A DNA stretch of 54,587 nucleotides, taken from a bacterium (GTDB lineage Bacteria > Spirochaetota > UBA4802 > UBA5550). Below, in pieces: positions 26,024 to 36,051 of the stretch. Position 1 is the first letter of the stretch. The number at the start of each line of letters is the position of its first letter. The stretch is taken from contig JAAENB010001112.1 of the NCBI GenBank assembly GCA_024224995.1, positions 1 to 54,587 of the forward strand, written 5' to 3'. The notes under the pieces were generated by a model, which was not told where the DNA came from, did not search any database, and was given only the letters and a program-made list of their open reading frames with translations. Both the position numbers and the translations under genes were made by a program.

Positions 26024-26437
26024 TTAGTATTTATCAATCATAATTATTTTGGTTTTAACAGGAAGCTTATTTGAGGCATTTTTTAAAGCTGCTACTGCCA
26101 TTTCTTCTTCAACACCGGCAATTTCAAATAGTATTCTTCCGGGCTTGATTCGAGCTACCCAACCTTCAGGATTTCCTTTTCCTTTTCCCATTCTTGTTTC
26201 TGCCGGTTTTTTTGTTTCAGGATAATCAGGGAATATTCGTATCCAGAGTTTTCCACCCCTTTTTACTTTCCTGGTAATCGCAACACGAGCAGCCTCTATC
26301 TGGCGGCTGGTTATTTTACCCGGCTCAAGTGACTTAAGAGCAACTTCTCCAAAAGAAATTGTAGAACCCCGGCTTGCAACGCCACTCATTCTTCCCCGTT
26401 GTTTTTTTCTATATTTCGATCTTTTCGGCATTAACAT
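26024..26437 (-). CDS. rplP: 50S ribosomal protein L16
   Basis: L16 organises the A-site tRNA region of 50S. The ATG at 26437 gives a 137-residue protein beginning [17 protein letters not shown], matching the E. coli start (MLQPKRTKFRK). Upstream TTG codons in frame are rejected on that basis. GRPSRG-type sequence ([12 protein letters not shown]) and [16 protein letters not shown] are typical. Confidence 0.98.
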   Translation of the reverse strand: MLMPKRSKYRKKQRGRMSGVASRGSTISFGEVALKSLEPGKITSRQIEAARVAITRKVKRGGKLWIRIFPDYPETKKPAETRMGKGKGNPEGWVARIKPGRILFEIAGVEEEMAVAALKNASNKLPVKTKIIMIDKY

Positions 26438-26556
26438 AAGCAACAACCTTTCTTATCAATTAGTAATTATCTTGAATTTTTTATGCACACTGTAAATTAG
26501 AGAATCAACCCGGTTCAGGCACCTCATAATTACCAGCCAAATACTCTAATCTGCTT

Positions 26557-27237
26557 TTATTTTGTCTTTCTTTTTACAGAATACTTATCTTCTTCACTTT
26601 CCTGAGTTTTGGACAAAACATCTCCATTATATATCCAGACTTTAATTCCAATAAGTCCAAAAGTAGTTAATGCTTCGGCAAAACCATAATCTATATCAGC
26701 TCTTAAGGTATGAAGAGGAATTCTTCCTTCCTTGTATATCTCAGTACGAGCCATTTCCGCATTATTTAATCGTCCCGATACCATGACCTTAACTCCAAGC
26801 GCTCCGCTTCTAGAGGCATTTGTTATGGCCTGTTTTACAGCTCTTCTAAAAGGAAACCTTCCAACTAACTGTGCTGCAATCTGTTCAGCAATAAGTTTGG
26901 AATTCTTTTCCGGTTTTTTTACTTCTATAATATTGATATATACTTTCTTAATAGAAATCTTCTCAAGCTGCCCTTTTAATGATTCTATATCCGCACCTTT
27001 TTTACCAATAATTACACCAGGTCGTGCAGCATGAATATTAACATTTACTCTATCGGGAAACCTTTCTATGGTCACTCTTGCAATCCCGGCACTCTTTTTC
27101 TCTTTTTCAATATACTTTTTAATAGCCAGGTCTTCGTGAAGATTTTTCGCATACATCTTTTTATCTTCATACCAAACCGAATCCCAGGTTCTGGTAATTC
27201 CCACTCTAAGTCCTATTGGATTAACCTTTTGCCCCAT
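26557..27237 (-). CDS. rpsC: 30S ribosomal protein S3
   Basis: S3 is part of the mRNA entry channel and helicase. The 226-residue protein has the KH domain with HAARPGVIIGKKGADIE and the C-domain LGVKVMVSGRLNNAEMARTE. A 119-base gap without clear structure precedes rplP. Confidence 0.98.
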   Translation of the reverse strand: MGQKVNPIGLRVGITRTWDSVWYEDKKMYAKNLHEDLAIKKYIEKEKKSAGIARVTIERFPDRVNVNIHAARPGVIIGKKGADIESLKGQLEKISIKKVYINIIEVKKPEKNSKLIAEQIAAQLVGRFPFRRAVKQAITNASRSGALGVKVMVSGRLNNAEMARTEIYKEGRIPLHTLRADIDYGFAEALTTFGLIGIKVWIYNGDVLSKTQESEEDKYSVKRKTK

Positions 27238-27310
27238 TTAAATACCTTTCTTCTTTAATTGATTCTTATGAATAAATTCTTAATATTATAAGCAGCTCTA
27301 GCTGTCTTTT

Positions 27311-27649
27311 TTAACTTTCATCCGAGATGACTACGGTAATACTACTCGTTCTTTTTCTAATTCGAGAAGCCCGTCCTCGCGCCCGTGCTCTAAATCGCTT
27401 CAACGTTGGACCTTCATCAATTGTAATCTTCTTAATAAAAAGATTATTTTCTATTATTTCAGGATTCTGATATTTAGCATTAGCTCCTGCTGAATACAGG
27501 GTCTTGTAAATTAAATTAGATGCTTTCTGAGGCATCGCTTTCAGAATATCCAGTGCTTCAGGAAGGGGATAGCCCCTGATCTCATTTGCAACAAGTCTCA
27601 CCTTTGATGCAGAGATCCTGTTATTCTTTGAAAATGCTCGTGCTTCCAT
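27311..27649 (-). CDS. rplV: 50S ribosomal protein L22
   Basis: L22 lines the exit tunnel, where its beta hairpin helps form the constriction. It has 112 residues, with the hairpin region [18 protein letters not shown]. The start codon shares one base with the rpsS stop (TAATG). Confidence 0.98.
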   Translation of the reverse strand: MEARAFSKNNRISASKVRLVANEIRGYPLPEALDILKAMPQKASNLIYKTLYSAGANAKYQNPEIIENNLFIKKITIDEGPTLKRFRARARGRASRIRKRTSSITVVISDES

Positions 27650-27933
27650 TATTTCTTCCTCCCCGCAACCTTATCTTTACTCGTATGACCTCTATAGGTT
27701 CGGGTAGGAGCAAATTCTCCAAGTTTATGCCCAATCATATTCTCGCTAATATATACCGGTACAAATGTCTTCCCGTTGTGAACCATCAAAGTGTGGCCAA
27801 TCATTTCCGGGAATATGGTAGACCGTCTGGACCATGTTTTGATTGCAGTTTTTTTATTTGAAGAGTTCATCTCTTCAATCTTTTTAAAAAGTTTGATGTC
27901 TATAAAAGGACCCTTTTTAATCGATCGTGCCAT
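27649..27933 (-). CDS. rpsS: 30S ribosomal protein S19
   Basis: S19 is a 30S head protein beside S13. It has 94 residues, starting [20 protein letters not shown] and containing the signature [15 protein letters not shown]. It overlaps rplV by one base. Confidence 0.98.
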   Translation of the reverse strand: MARSIKKGPFIDIKLFKKIEEMNSSNKKTAIKTWSRRSTIFPEMIGHTLMVHNGKTFVPVYISENMIGHKLGEFAPTRTYRGHTSKDKVAGRKK

Positions 27934-27937
27934 ATCT

Positions 27938-28762
27938 CTACTTCCTTCTCTTTACAATATATCTATCACTATATTTATTCTTCTTCCTGGTCTTATACCC
28001 TTTTGCAGGAATACCGGTTGGAGAAACGGGGTGTCTTCCACCTGATGATTTTCCTTCACCACCACCAAGCGGGTGATCAATAGGATTCATCGCTACACCT
28101 CGAACTTTTGGTCTTTTATTCAGCCATCGAGATCTTCCTGCTTTTCCTATAGTCAGGTTTGAGTGATCTTTATTTCCAACTTCTCCAATTGTTGCATAAC
28201 ATTCATTAAAAACTTTCCGAATTTCACCGGAAGGCAGTTTTATAAGACTATATTTTCCTTCATTTGCAGAGAGAACGGCAGAAGTTCCGGCAGAACGGAC
28301 CAGCTGCCCTCCTTTACCTTTATGGAGTTCAATATTATAAATGCTTGTTCCAACAGGTATATTCCTTAATGGCAATGTATTGCCAACTTTTATTTCAGCA
28401 TCTTCTCCGGAAAAGATTTTGTCGCCCACCTTTAAGGTATTCGGGGCTATGATATATCTCTTTTCACCATCAATATAATTGATCAATGCTATATTTGCTG
28501 AACGATTTGGATCATACTCTATGGAAGCAACTCGACCCTCAATACCGTATTTATTCCGTTTGAAATCAATTACCCGGTATTTTCTCTTATGGCCGCCGCC
28601 TCTTCTTCTTACGGAGATTCTTCCCTTATGACCTCGGCCCGCAGATTCCTTTTTCCCCTTGGTTAAAGGCTTATGCGGTTTTTCTTCAGTTATCTCACTA
28701 AAATCAGATACGGTTTTATATCGTAATGTTGCTGTAACCGGTCTATACTTCTTTATACCCAT
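27938..28762 (-). CDS. rplB: 50S ribosomal protein L2
   Basis: L2 is essential for subunit association and the peptidyl-transferase region. The 274-residue protein has the conserved histidine loop in [20 protein letters not shown]. It is four bases before rpsS. Confidence 0.98.
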   Translation of the reverse strand: MGIKKYRPVTATLRYKTVSDFSEITEEKPHKPLTKGKKESAGRGHKGRISVRRRGGGHKRKYRVIDFKRNKYGIEGRVASIEYDPNRSANIALINYIDGEKRYIIAPNTLKVGDKIFSGEDAEIKVGNTLPLRNIPVGTSIYNIELHKGKGGQLVRSAGTSAVLSANEGKYSLIKLPSGEIRKVFNECYATIGEVGNKDHSNLTIGKAGRSRWLNKRPKVRGVAMNPIDHPLGGGEGKSSGGRHPVSPTGIPAKGYKTRKKNKYSDRYIVKRRK

Positions 28763-28808
28763 TTTAGATACCTTCTATTGCACTCTTCTCATTAAATTAG
28801 TTAAATCT

Positions 28809-29093
28809 TTACTGACCTTCAAAGATCTCAATTTTATCCCCTGCTCTCAGGGTAACTATTGCCTTCTTCCATGCTGGTCTGTTACCAAACTTATAACGAA
28901 TTCTCCGCTTCTTTCCTCTTACCACTAGCATGTTGACCTTTTCAGGCTTCACTCCAAACAGTTCATTTATAGCTTGTCGCACCATAACTTTGTTCGCATT
29001 CAAAGGAACTTCGAATACATATTTATTAAACTCCATCATCCCAGTCGTTTTTTCAGAGATAACCGGCTTAATTATTATATCATTAGGATTCAT
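28809..29093 (-). CDS. rplW: 50S ribosomal protein L23
   Basis: L23 is the exit-site docking protein for trigger factor. It has 94 residues, with KPVISEKTTGMMEFNKYVFE and the loop region VRGKKRRIRYKFGNRPAWKK. It overlaps the rplD end by 11 bases. Confidence 0.97.
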   Translation of the reverse strand: MNPNDIIIKPVISEKTTGMMEFNKYVFEVPLNANKVMVRQAINELFGVKPEKVNMLVVRGKKRRIRYKFGNRPAWKKAIVTLRAGDKIEIFEGQ

Positions 29094-29721
29094 TACTCTT
29101 CACCTTTGCATATTTTTCATTGAGATAATTTACCGCACTTTCTGTCATAACAACTTCTTTGGAGTAAAATACATCTCTGCTGGAAATCCTCTTTACGTTA
29201 TTATAACCAAACCAGGGAATATTTCGGATTGCTCTTTTCAACAGTGAATCTTCACTATCAGTTACCAGAACACCTTTGTTAACACTTAAAGACTTGCCGA
29301 TCTTTGCCATATCTTTAGTCTTACCGGAAGAAACAGTAAAATCTTCAACAACCTTGACTGCGCCTTCTTTGACTTTAAGCGAAAGAAGTGAAATATAAGC
29401 GGACTGTTTTATCTTTTTTGGAAGTTCAACTCGATAATCTCTAGGTCTTGGACCAAAAGCAACACCGCCGCCTCGCCATATAGGGGACCTTGACGTTCCA
29501 GCCCTGGCCCGGCCTGTTCCCTTTTGTCTCCATGGCTTAGCACCGCCACCTCGAACATCAGATCTTCCTTTAACTGAATGAGTTCCCTGTCTCAAATTAG
29601 CGTTAGCAGCTTTTATCAATTCATATATAAGGGTATCATTAACCTCAGCTCCGAATACAGCATCAGATAAATCAACCTGGCCTACAACGCTGCCGTCAAT
29701 TGAATACTTATCAATCTTCAT
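29083..29721 (-). CDS. rplD: 50S ribosomal protein L4
   Basis: L4 lines the exit tunnel and in E. coli represses the S10 operon. The 212-residue protein has the extended loop GRSDVRGGGAKPWRQKGTGR. It lies 12 bases after rplC. Confidence 0.98.
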   Translation of the reverse strand: MKIDKYSIDGSVVGQVDLSDAVFGAEVNDTLIYELIKAANANLRQGTHSVKGRSDVRGGGAKPWRQKGTGRARAGTSRSPIWRGGGVAFGPRPRDYRVELPKKIKQSAYISLLSLKVKEGAVKVVEDFTVSSGKTKDMAKIGKSLSVNKGVLVTDSEDSLLKRAIRNIPWFGYNNVKRISSRDVFYSKEVVMTESAVNYLNEKYAKVKSNES

Positions 29722-29733
29722 CGCAATTATTAC

Positions 29734-30351
29734 CTATTTCCCACTAACTTTGATCAATGAATTTCTTCTGCCCGGAATAGATCCGGAAACCAAAATTATA
29801 TTCTTATCTTTTAACACTTTAACAACTTTCAGGTTCTTCACTGTAACAGTATCGCCGCCGTATCGACCCGGCATCTTTTGCCCTTTCCAGACTTCACCAG
29901 GATAGGCACAAGCTCCGATTGAACCGGGTGCTCTATGAAAATGAGAACCATGAGTCATTCTTCCACCACCAAACCCATAGCGTTTCACTACTCCCGCGAA
30001 TCCATGTCCTTTCGATACACCAGTTACATTTACAACTTCATTCTCATCAAAAATAGAACAATCTATTACATTACCAACATCAAGACCTTCATCAAAAGCT
30101 TCAACTTCAGCAAAGAACTTTTTAGGCTCAATACCTTTCTTTTTTAGATCTTTTGAGATAGACATACTAATTCGACTTTCTTTTTCATCCATGTAACCCA
30201 GTTTTAAAGCAGAATAACCATCTTTATCAACAGTCTTTTTCTGTACAATAACACAGGGTCCCATTTCGCATACAGTAACCGGAACAACAGTCCCGTCTTC
30301 CTGTATAAATTGAGTCATTCCTATTTTTCTACCAATAAGCGCCTTTCGCAT
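29734..30351 (-). CDS. rplC: 50S ribosomal protein L3
   Basis: L3 is an early 50S assembly protein near the peptidyl-transferase centre. The ATG at 30351 gives 205 residues starting MRKALIGRKIGMTQFI; in-frame GTG codons upstream would add seven residues not found in the family. The loop GFGGGRMTHGSHFHRAPGSI is conserved. A structured 308-base gap separates it from rpsJ. Confidence 0.97.
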   Translation of the reverse strand: MRKALIGRKIGMTQFIQEDGTVVPVTVCEMGPCVIVQKKTVDKDGYSALKLGYMDEKESRISMSISKDLKKKGIEPKKFFAEVEAFDEGLDVGNVIDCSIFDENEVVNVTGVSKGHGFAGVVKRYGFGGGRMTHGSHFHRAPGSIGACAYPGEVWKGQKMPGRYGGDTVTVKNLKVVKVLKDKNIILVSGSIPGRRNSLIKVSGK

Positions 30352-30659
30352 CACTTTATCCCGTTCACACACATGGTGTACATTATATTACGTTTATTCC
30401 CATTTCAAGGGAGTCAAATAATTGCAATAAAGTACAGTTCTATAACAGCCACTGCTAATCTATTAGCAATTTTCAATATTATTGCTCAAAAATTTTCTAG
30501 AAATCTAGCGGAGGAAACTCAGTGAGGGTTTACGAAAAATCAGGTCTAAAACCTGTCTCTGCGTAAATCCCCTCTGAGATCCCTACATATTCTTTGAGCG
30601 CCAGTTACATTTAAAAAATCAATAAAAATTTTTCTATAATCCATTTAGTAACAGGTGAT
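30352..30659. other. rpsJ-rplC intergenic region with branched hairpin
   Basis: No gene is seen. The main feature is the compound stem-loop at 30518-30578. On its rplC side lie a short CTAGA/TCTAG palindrome (about 30497-30508) and a TATTAGCAATTTTC stretch. A gap of this size inside the S10 operon is unusual. Confidence 0.6.
30518..30578 (-). promoter_or_regulatory. compound stem-loop between rpsJ and rplC
   Basis: Outer arms 30518-30534 and 30562-30578 pair at 15 of 17 positions. They enclose a second hairpin, CAGGT-ctaaa-ACCTG (30541-30555). No U-run follows on the minus strand. It could be a regulatory leader (for example a ribosomal-protein-binding mimic) or an RNase processing site for the mRNA upstream of rplC. 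Confidence 0.65.
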
Positions 30660-30977
30660 TTAAGATTTTATATCCACAGATACACCGGCAGGCAGCTCAA
30701 GCTTCATTAAAGCTTCAACAGTGTTTGAATTTGGCTCAATAATGTCGATTAGACGTTTATGAGTTCGTATCTCAAACTGCTCCCTGGCCTTCTTATTAAC
30801 ATGCGGCGACCTTAATACACAAAACTTTTCAATCTTTGTAGGTAGAGGTATTGGCCCTGCAATCTTTGCTCCACTTCTATTCGTTGTCGCTACGATTTTC
30901 TCCGCAGACTGATCCAACAATTTTGCATCAAAGGATCTTAACTTCACCCGAATACGTTGTCCCATTAACTTTGCCAC
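30660..30977 (-). CDS. rpsJ: 30S ribosomal protein S10
   Basis: S10 is a 30S head protein that also serves as NusE in antitermination. The 105-residue protein has the core [20 protein letters not shown] and [18 protein letters not shown]. The GTG start gives an MAK beginning, as in many homologues, with GGAAAG just upstream. Confidence 0.97.
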   Translation of the reverse strand: MAKLMGQRIRVKLRSFDAKLLDQSAEKIVATTNRSGAKIAGPIPLPTKIEKFCVLRSPHVNKKAREQFEIRTHKRLIDIIEPNSNTVEALMKLELPAGVSVDIKS

Positions 30978-31100
30978 TTTACTTTCCTATCCAAATCACT
31001 TATAAATCTTGCAGTGCAATACCTCAAGTTGTGAGGTCCAACACTACAAAACACATCTATTTTAGCAACTCTTTTTTAGTTTTTTACAATTTTCAGCTTA

Positions 31101-31156
31101 AAAATAATCATTTTTTGATTATTTTAAATACGGACTGCTTATGCAGTCCGTATTTA
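31101..31156 (-). terminator. tandem hairpins after tuf
   Basis: A 14-bp stem (31125-31138 with 31143-31156) is followed in the direction of transcription by a 10-bp stem (31101-31110 with 31116-31125) and then TTTTTAAGC on the minus strand. This looks like a terminator or attenuator between tuf and rpsJ. The two stems share base 31125, so they could compete. Confidence 0.7.
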
Positions 31157-31169
31157 TATAATAAGCATG

Positions 31170-32384
31170 CTACTCAGTAATCTTAATTACAACACCAGCT
31201 CCAACGGTTCTTCCACCTTCACGGATAGCGAATCGGAGTTCTTCGTCCATTGCAATTGGTGTAATCAACTCAACCTTCATATCCACGTCATCACCAGGCA
31301 TAACCATTTCAACGCCATCAGGCAATGTAATGGAACCGGTAACGTCAGTTGTTCTGAAATAGAACTGAGGTCGATAGTTTGCAAAGAATGGAGTATGTCG
31401 TCCACCTTCTTCTTTCTTAAGAACGTAAACTCTTCCTTCAAACTTTGTATGCGGTGTAATTGAACCCGGCTTAGCAAGAACCTGTCCTCTCTGAACGTCG
31501 TCTTTACCTGTACCTCGAAGAAGACAACCAACATTGTCTCCAGCCATACCTTCATCAAGAATCTTTCTAAACATCTCAACACCGGTACATACTGTAGTCT
31601 GTGTTTCTCTTATACCAATAATTTCAAGGCTATCACCAGTGTTAACAATACCTCTCTCAATTCGGCCTGTTACAACTGTTCCACGTCCGGTAATTGAAAA
31701 AACATCTTCAATAGGCATCAAGAATGGCTTATCCTTGTCACGCTTGGGCTCCGGAATATAAGTATCAAGAGCTTCACCAAGTTCAAGAACTTTCTTAAAC
31801 CACTCATCATCTTTATTTCCGGAATCAGCTGCTTCAAGAGCTTTAAGAGCAGAACCAGCAATTACAGGAACATCATCTCCCGGAAAATCATTCTTGTCCA
31901 GAAGTTCTCTAATCTCCATTTCAACCAACTCAATCATCTCATCCCGTTCTTCCGGATCAAGCATGTCAGCCTTGTTAAGGAAAACTATCATATAAGGTAC
32001 ATTTACCTGGTGTGCAAGAAGAACGTGTTCTCTTGTTTGAGGCATTGCTCCATCTGTTGCTGCAACAACAAGAATAGCAGCATCCATCTGAGCGGCACCG
32101 GTTATCATGTTCTTAATATAGTCTGCGTGCCCTGGACAATCTACGTGAGCGTAATGTCTAGCGGGAGTTTCGTACTCCTGGTGAGATGTCGCAATCGTTA
32201 TCCCTCTTGCCTTCTCTTCCGGAGCATTATCAATCTGATCAAAATCAATAGACGTACCCGTACCATATGCCGTATTGAAGCATTTTGTAATAGCTGATGT
32301 TAAAGTTGTTTTACCATGGTCAATGTGCCCAATAGTACCTACATTAACATGAGGTTTCGCCCTATCAAATTTTTCTTTTGCCAT
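31170..32384 (-). CDS. tuf: elongation factor Tu
   Basis: EF-Tu is the GTPase that brings aminoacyl-tRNA to the ribosome. The 404-residue protein has the P-loop GHIDHGKT (residues 19-26), switch [15 protein letters not shown] for guanine recognition, and the three standard domains. AGGAGT precedes the ATG. A long gap with a possible promoter and a large hairpin separates it from fusA, so it is probably also transcribed on its own. Confidence 0.98.
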   Translation of the reverse strand: MAKEKFDRAKPHVNVGTIGHIDHGKTTLTSAITKCFNTAYGTGTSIDFDQIDNAPEEKARGITIATSHQEYETPARHYAHVDCPGHADYIKNMITGAAQMDAAILVVAATDGAMPQTREHVLLAHQVNVPYMIVFLNKADMLDPEERDEMIELVEMEIRELLDKNDFPGDDVPVIAGSALKALEAADSGNKDDEWFKKVLELGEALDTYIPEPKRDKDKPFLMPIEDVFSITGRGTVVTGRIERGIVNTGDSLEIIGIRETQTTVCTGVEMFRKILDEGMAGDNVGCLLRGTGKDDVQRGQVLAKPGSITPHTKFEGRVYVLKKEEGGRHTPFFANYRPQFYFRTTDVTGSITLPDGVEMVMPGDDVDMKVELITPIAMDEELRFAIREGGRTVGAGVVIKITE

Positions 32385-32442
32385 TAGCTTACTCCTTATT
32401 TAATTTCACTTATAATTCATTTCAAGAATATATAAAAATTTA

Positions 32443-32506
32443 ATCTACTCAATGAATGTAAGGCGAGAAAGCATTGATATTCTTGCCTTACATTCATTGA
32501 GTAGAT
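32443..32506 (-). promoter_or_regulatory. long stem-loop in tuf leader
   Basis: Bases 32443-32464 pair perfectly with 32485-32506, and five more pairs (one G-U) extend inwards to 32469/32480. This leaves a ten-base loop. It lies about 60 bases before the tuf ATG and is followed on the minus strand by TAAATTTTTATAT, so it could act as an intrinsic terminator or attenuator. Confidence 0.8.
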
Positions 32507-32587
32507 GTTAATATTTTTCACTGGTTGACAACCAGCAGTTTACATCTTTATAAAATAACTTATTAGTTCTATGAACAGCAGTTTATG

Positions 32588-32640
32588 AATACAAAAAAAA
32601 TATACCTATTCTGTCAAGCAATTAATCTCATTAATTGCTT
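32588..32640 (-). promoter_or_regulatory. candidate tuf promoter with overlapping palindrome
   Basis: On the minus strand, TTGACA (32617-32612), an 18-base spacer and TGTATT (32593-32588). A perfect 11-bp inverted repeat with a three-base centre (32616-32626 with 32630-32640) touches the -35 box. It could be an operator or the end of the fusA transcript. Confidence 0.45.
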
Positions 32641-32730
32641 ATTGAAAGATAATTTTGAACTATTTTTTATTTTGTATATAAATTGTAATATATTCACTCA
32701 TGAAGTCAACATATTTTGTTCATACCAGTC

Positions 32731-34815
32731 CTATATAGCCCCGGTCATTCTGGCTACAATATTGTCAGTTATAGTCTTTGGCACCAGCTCATAATGGGAA
32801 TACTGCAATGTATGAGAAGCTCTTCCCTGGCTCATTGACCGTATACTGTTTGCGTAACTAAATACCTCAGAAAGAGGTATATAAGTATCAATTATCTTCA
32901 ATTCTCCCCTAAAATCTATATTATCAATTTTACCTCTTCGTGAGTTAATATCGGCAATAATATCTCCGCTATACTCATCCGGAGTGACAACCTCAAGTTT
33001 CATCACCGGCTCCATCAAACCAGGCTCCGCTTTTCTGGTTCCTTCACGTAATGCCATATTCGCTGCAATTCTGTACGCTATATCAATCGAATCATTTTCA
33101 CGATATGCGCCGCCAATGAGCGACACCTCGATATCATCCATCTTGTAACCGGCTATAACTCCGGCTTCCATAGCATCACGCAGTCCTGCTTCCACATCCT
33201 TAATAAATTCTTCCGGAATATCGGGTGATGATAACTTATTCTCAAAAACAAACCCGGCACCTGATTTGGACGGCTTCATTTCAATTTTAACCTGCCCAAA
33301 TTGATCTTTACCGGCAATCTGTTTCTCATATATTTCTTCCGATATAACACTTTTTGTTATAGTCTCTTTATAGGTTACCTGGGGTTTTCCTACATTTGCC
33401 TGTATTTTAAAATCCGTAAGAAGCCTGTTTACAATGATATCCAGATGTAATTCACCCATTCCCGATATAAGAAGCTGCCCGGTTTCAGAATTGGTATTAA
33501 CATGAAAAGTAGGATCCTCTTCTTCAAGCCGTGTTAGGGATGAATTCAATTTCTCCTGGTCTGCTTTTGTTTTTGGTTCTATAGCAATCGAAATAACCGG
33601 ATCCGGGAACTCCATTTTTTCAAGCAATATAGGATTTTTATCGTCAGTCAGAGTGTCTCCGGTACGCGCATTCTTTAAACCAACAACAGCAACAATATCA
33701 CCTGTATAAACCTCATCCACATCTTTCCGATCATTGGCATGCATTCGGAGAAACCTGTTAACGCGCTCCTTCTTTTCTGTTACGACATTCAACATTGTAT
33801 CTCCGGTTTTAACATGTCCGGAGTATACTCTTAAATACGACAATTTTCCTACATATGAATCCGACATTATTTTAAATATCAAACCACAAAAAGGCTCTTT
33901 ATCGTCGGCATCCCTGGTTATTATTTTTTCACTGTCTTTTGGGTCATGCCCTTCAGTATGACCAATATCCCTGGGAGAAGGAAGATAGTCAACAATTGCA
34001 TCCAGGACGGGTTGAACACCCTTATTCTTTAATGCTGACCCGCAAAAAACGGGGAACAACTCCGATTTTATCGTAACCTCGCGAATTGCATTTTTTATCT
34101 CATCAATACTCGGTTCTATCCCCTCTAAAAACTTTTCCATTAAGGTATCACAATGATCGGCCAGCTTTTCAATCATTTGCTCCCGGTATAACTTAGCCTC
34201 TTCCAATAATTCGCCGGTTATTTCAGTTTTATCAATATCATGTCCTTCCGGATCAGTCCATATGAGACACTTCATTTCAACAAGGTCAACAACCCCCTTA
34301 TGAGCATCTTCCAGTCCTATGGGAATCTGGACAGGAAGCGGTGTTGCATACAATTTACTTTCAATCATTTCCAGACAACGGTTAAAATCGGCTCCAAGCC
34401 TGTCCAGTTTATTAACAAAACAGATTCGCGGGATATGATAACGATCCGCCTGACGCCAAACCGTTTCCGATTGCGGTTCTACACCTGCGACTCCATCAAA
34501 TACTGCTATAGCCGAATCCAGAACACGAAGACTCCGTTCCACTTCCATCGTAAAATCCACATGCCCTGGCGTATCTATTATATTAATCTGGGTATTTTGC
34601 CAAAAACAGGTGGTTGCAGCAGCAGTAATAGTAATTCCACGTTCCTTCTCCTGCACCATCCAGTCCATTTCAGCTGTACCTTCATGAACCTCACCTATTT
34701 TATGCGTCTTCCCCGTATAATATAGAATCCTCTCCGTAAGAGTGGTCTTCCCGGCATCAATATGGGCCATTATCCCAATATTTCGTGTTCTATTTAATGG
34801 CAAATTTCTAGGCAT
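32731..34815 (-). CDS. fusA: elongation factor G
   Basis: EF-G is the GTPase that drives ribosome translocation and recycling. The 694-residue protein is full length, with the P-loop AHIDAGKT (residues 17-24), switch I region [26 protein letters not shown], and the domain IV end typical of FusA. It lies in the str order rpsL-rpsG-fusA-tuf, with structured gaps on both sides. Confidence 0.98.
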   Translation of the reverse strand: MPRNLPLNRTRNIGIMAHIDAGKTTLTERILYYTGKTHKIGEVHEGTAEMDWMVQEKERGITITAAATTCFWQNTQINIIDTPGHVDFTMEVERSLRVLDSAIAVFDGVAGVEPQSETVWRQADRYHIPRICFVNKLDRLGADFNRCLEMIESKLYATPLPVQIPIGLEDAHKGVVDLVEMKCLIWTDPEGHDIDKTEITGELLEEAKLYREQMIEKLADHCDTLMEKFLEGIEPSIDEIKNAIREVTIKSELFPVFCGSALKNKGVQPVLDAIVDYLPSPRDIGHTEGHDPKDSEKIITRDADDKEPFCGLIFKIMSDSYVGKLSYLRVYSGHVKTGDTMLNVVTEKKERVNRFLRMHANDRKDVDEVYTGDIVAVVGLKNARTGDTLTDDKNPILLEKMEFPDPVISIAIEPKTKADQEKLNSSLTRLEEEDPTFHVNTNSETGQLLISGMGELHLDIIVNRLLTDFKIQANVGKPQVTYKETITKSVISEEIYEKQIAGKDQFGQVKIEMKPSKSGAGFVFENKLSSPDIPEEFIKDVEAGLRDAMEAGVIAGYKMDDIEVSLIGGAYRENDSIDIAYRIAANMALREGTRKAEPGLMEPVMKLEVVTPDEYSGDIIADINSRRGKIDNIDFRGELKIIDTYIPLSEVFSYANSIRSMSQGRASHTLQYSHYELVPKTITDNIVARMTGAI

Positions 34816-35037
34816 TGTTACCTTCGATCTTTATCACAATTAATTATTTAAAATATTACCTGCACTGCCAAATGGGGCAAAATTTGGCGGTGACATTACA
34901 CAGAAGCCAGAATTTAAGATACAGAATTCTGGCTTCTAATTGGTTTCTAATTGGTTTCTAATTGGTTTCTTAATAAACATCAAATACCAGGTGCAACACC
35001 TGGTATTCGGATTAAGTTTACATCATTTTTGAAAATA
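34816..35037 (-). promoter_or_regulatory. rpsG-fusA gap with successive stem-loops and an 11-bp tandem repeat
   Basis: In transcription order: an 11-bp stem (34983-34993 with 34997-35007) followed by a T-rich stretch; three tandem copies of TTCTAATTGGT (34934-34966); a 13-bp perfect stem (34902-34914 with 34925-34937); and a GCCAAAT/ATTTGGC repeat (about 34862-34888). The first is terminator-like. The arrangement suggests attenuation or mRNA processing before fusA. Confidence 0.65.
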
Positions 35038-35505
35038 CTAAAACTTAAAGTGAGCAAAGGCCTTGTTTGCCTCAGCCATTTTATGAGTATCTTCCTTCTT
35101 CTTAATAGATGCTCCTGTATTATTATACGCATCCATGAATTCCCCTGCTAAACGCTGGAACATTGTTTTTTCAGGTCTTTGCCTGGCATATTGAATAATC
35201 CACCTGATACATAATGCTTGCCGCCGGTCGGGTCTTATTTCAATAGGCACCTGGTATGTAGCACCACCAACTCGCCGTGATTTTACTTCTGCCTGGGGCT
35301 TAACATTTTCCAAAGCCTGGATAAAAACCTCAATAGGATCTTTTTGGGTTTTCTCTTTGATGATAGCCATAGCTTTATAAAAAATAGTTTCAGAAACCCC
35401 TTTTTTTCCTTGCAGCATCATACAATTAACAAATTTTGAAGCAATAACACTTCCATATTTTGGATCAGGTAATACTTCTCTTTTTACTGGTCGCCTTCTA
35501 CGCAT
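35038..35505 (-). CDS. rpsG: 30S ribosomal protein S7
   Basis: S7 nucleates the 30S head and in E. coli represses the str operon. It has 155 residues, with [20 protein letters not shown] at the start and the conserved [18 protein letters not shown]. Confidence 0.98.
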   Translation of the reverse strand: MRRRRPVKREVLPDPKYGSVIASKFVNCMMLQGKKGVSETIFYKAMAIIKEKTQKDPIEVFIQALENVKPQAEVKSRRVGGATYQVPIEIRPDRRQALCIRWIIQYARQRPEKTMFQRLAGEFMDAYNNTGASIKKKEDTHKMAEANKAFAHFKF

Positions 35506-35535
35506 ATCAATTCCTCTTATTTAGATAGTATACAA

Positions 35536-35910
35536 TTAAGCCTTTGGTCTCTTGGCTCCATATTTTGATCTTCCTTTTCTCCTGTCTTCAACTCCAAGAG
35601 CATCAAGCGTACCTCGTATTATATGGTACCGAACACCGGGAAGATCCTTTACCCTGCCGCCTCTAATTAAAACAGCAGAGTGTTCCTGCAAGTTGTGTCC
35701 AATTCCCGGAATATAAGCTGTTACTTCAATTCCATTGGTTAACCGCACCCTGGCAACCTTTCTTAATGCAGAATTTGGCTTTTTAGGAGTAAAAGTCATT
35801 ACCCTTGTACATACGCCTCGTTTCTGTGGGCATTGTTTCAAAGCCGGGGATTTTGATTTCTTCCTCTTGCTTTCTCTCCCCTTACGAATTAACTGATTTA
35901 TTGTTGGCAT
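35536..35910 (-). CDS. rpsL: 30S ribosomal protein S12
   Basis: S12 is the decoding-centre protein. It has 124 residues. The streptomycin-related lysines are wild type in the motifs [10 protein letters not shown] and [13 protein letters not shown], so no resistance substitution is visible at those positions. It lies 30 bases before rpsG. Confidence 0.98.
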   Translation of the reverse strand: MPTINQLIRKGRESKRKKSKSPALKQCPQKRGVCTRVMTFTPKKPNSALRKVARVRLTNGIEVTAYIPGIGHNLQEHSAVLIRGGRVKDLPGVRYHIIRGTLDALGVEDRRKGRSKYGAKRPKA

Positions 35911-36051
35911 CTGAACTCCTGTCTATAAATTAAATATGATTTTATATTCTAACTTAAAATAGTTTTTAATTTTTCAATCTATTGAGGTATTAGGAAATTT
36001 CACCATATTTTGTCAAGTAAATTAATATTAATCTATTCTTTACTTAAACAA

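Larger units (their letters stand above)
32385..32730. other. fusA-tuf intergenic region
   Basis: No gene is seen. Reading on the minus strand, it holds a palindrome next to a possible tuf promoter (32588-32640), then a very stable 27-position stem-loop (32443-32506), then the tuf ribosome site. Confidence 0.7.

Noticed and set aside
34240..34725. 161-codon plus-strand frame
   Set aside because: Antisense shadow of fusA.
34934..34966. CRISPR-like array
   Set aside because: Units are 11 bases with no spacers, and no cas genes are in the window.
35536..35910. Streptomycin-resistance substitution in S12
   Set aside because: The key lysines in PKKPNS and RVKDLPG are wild type.
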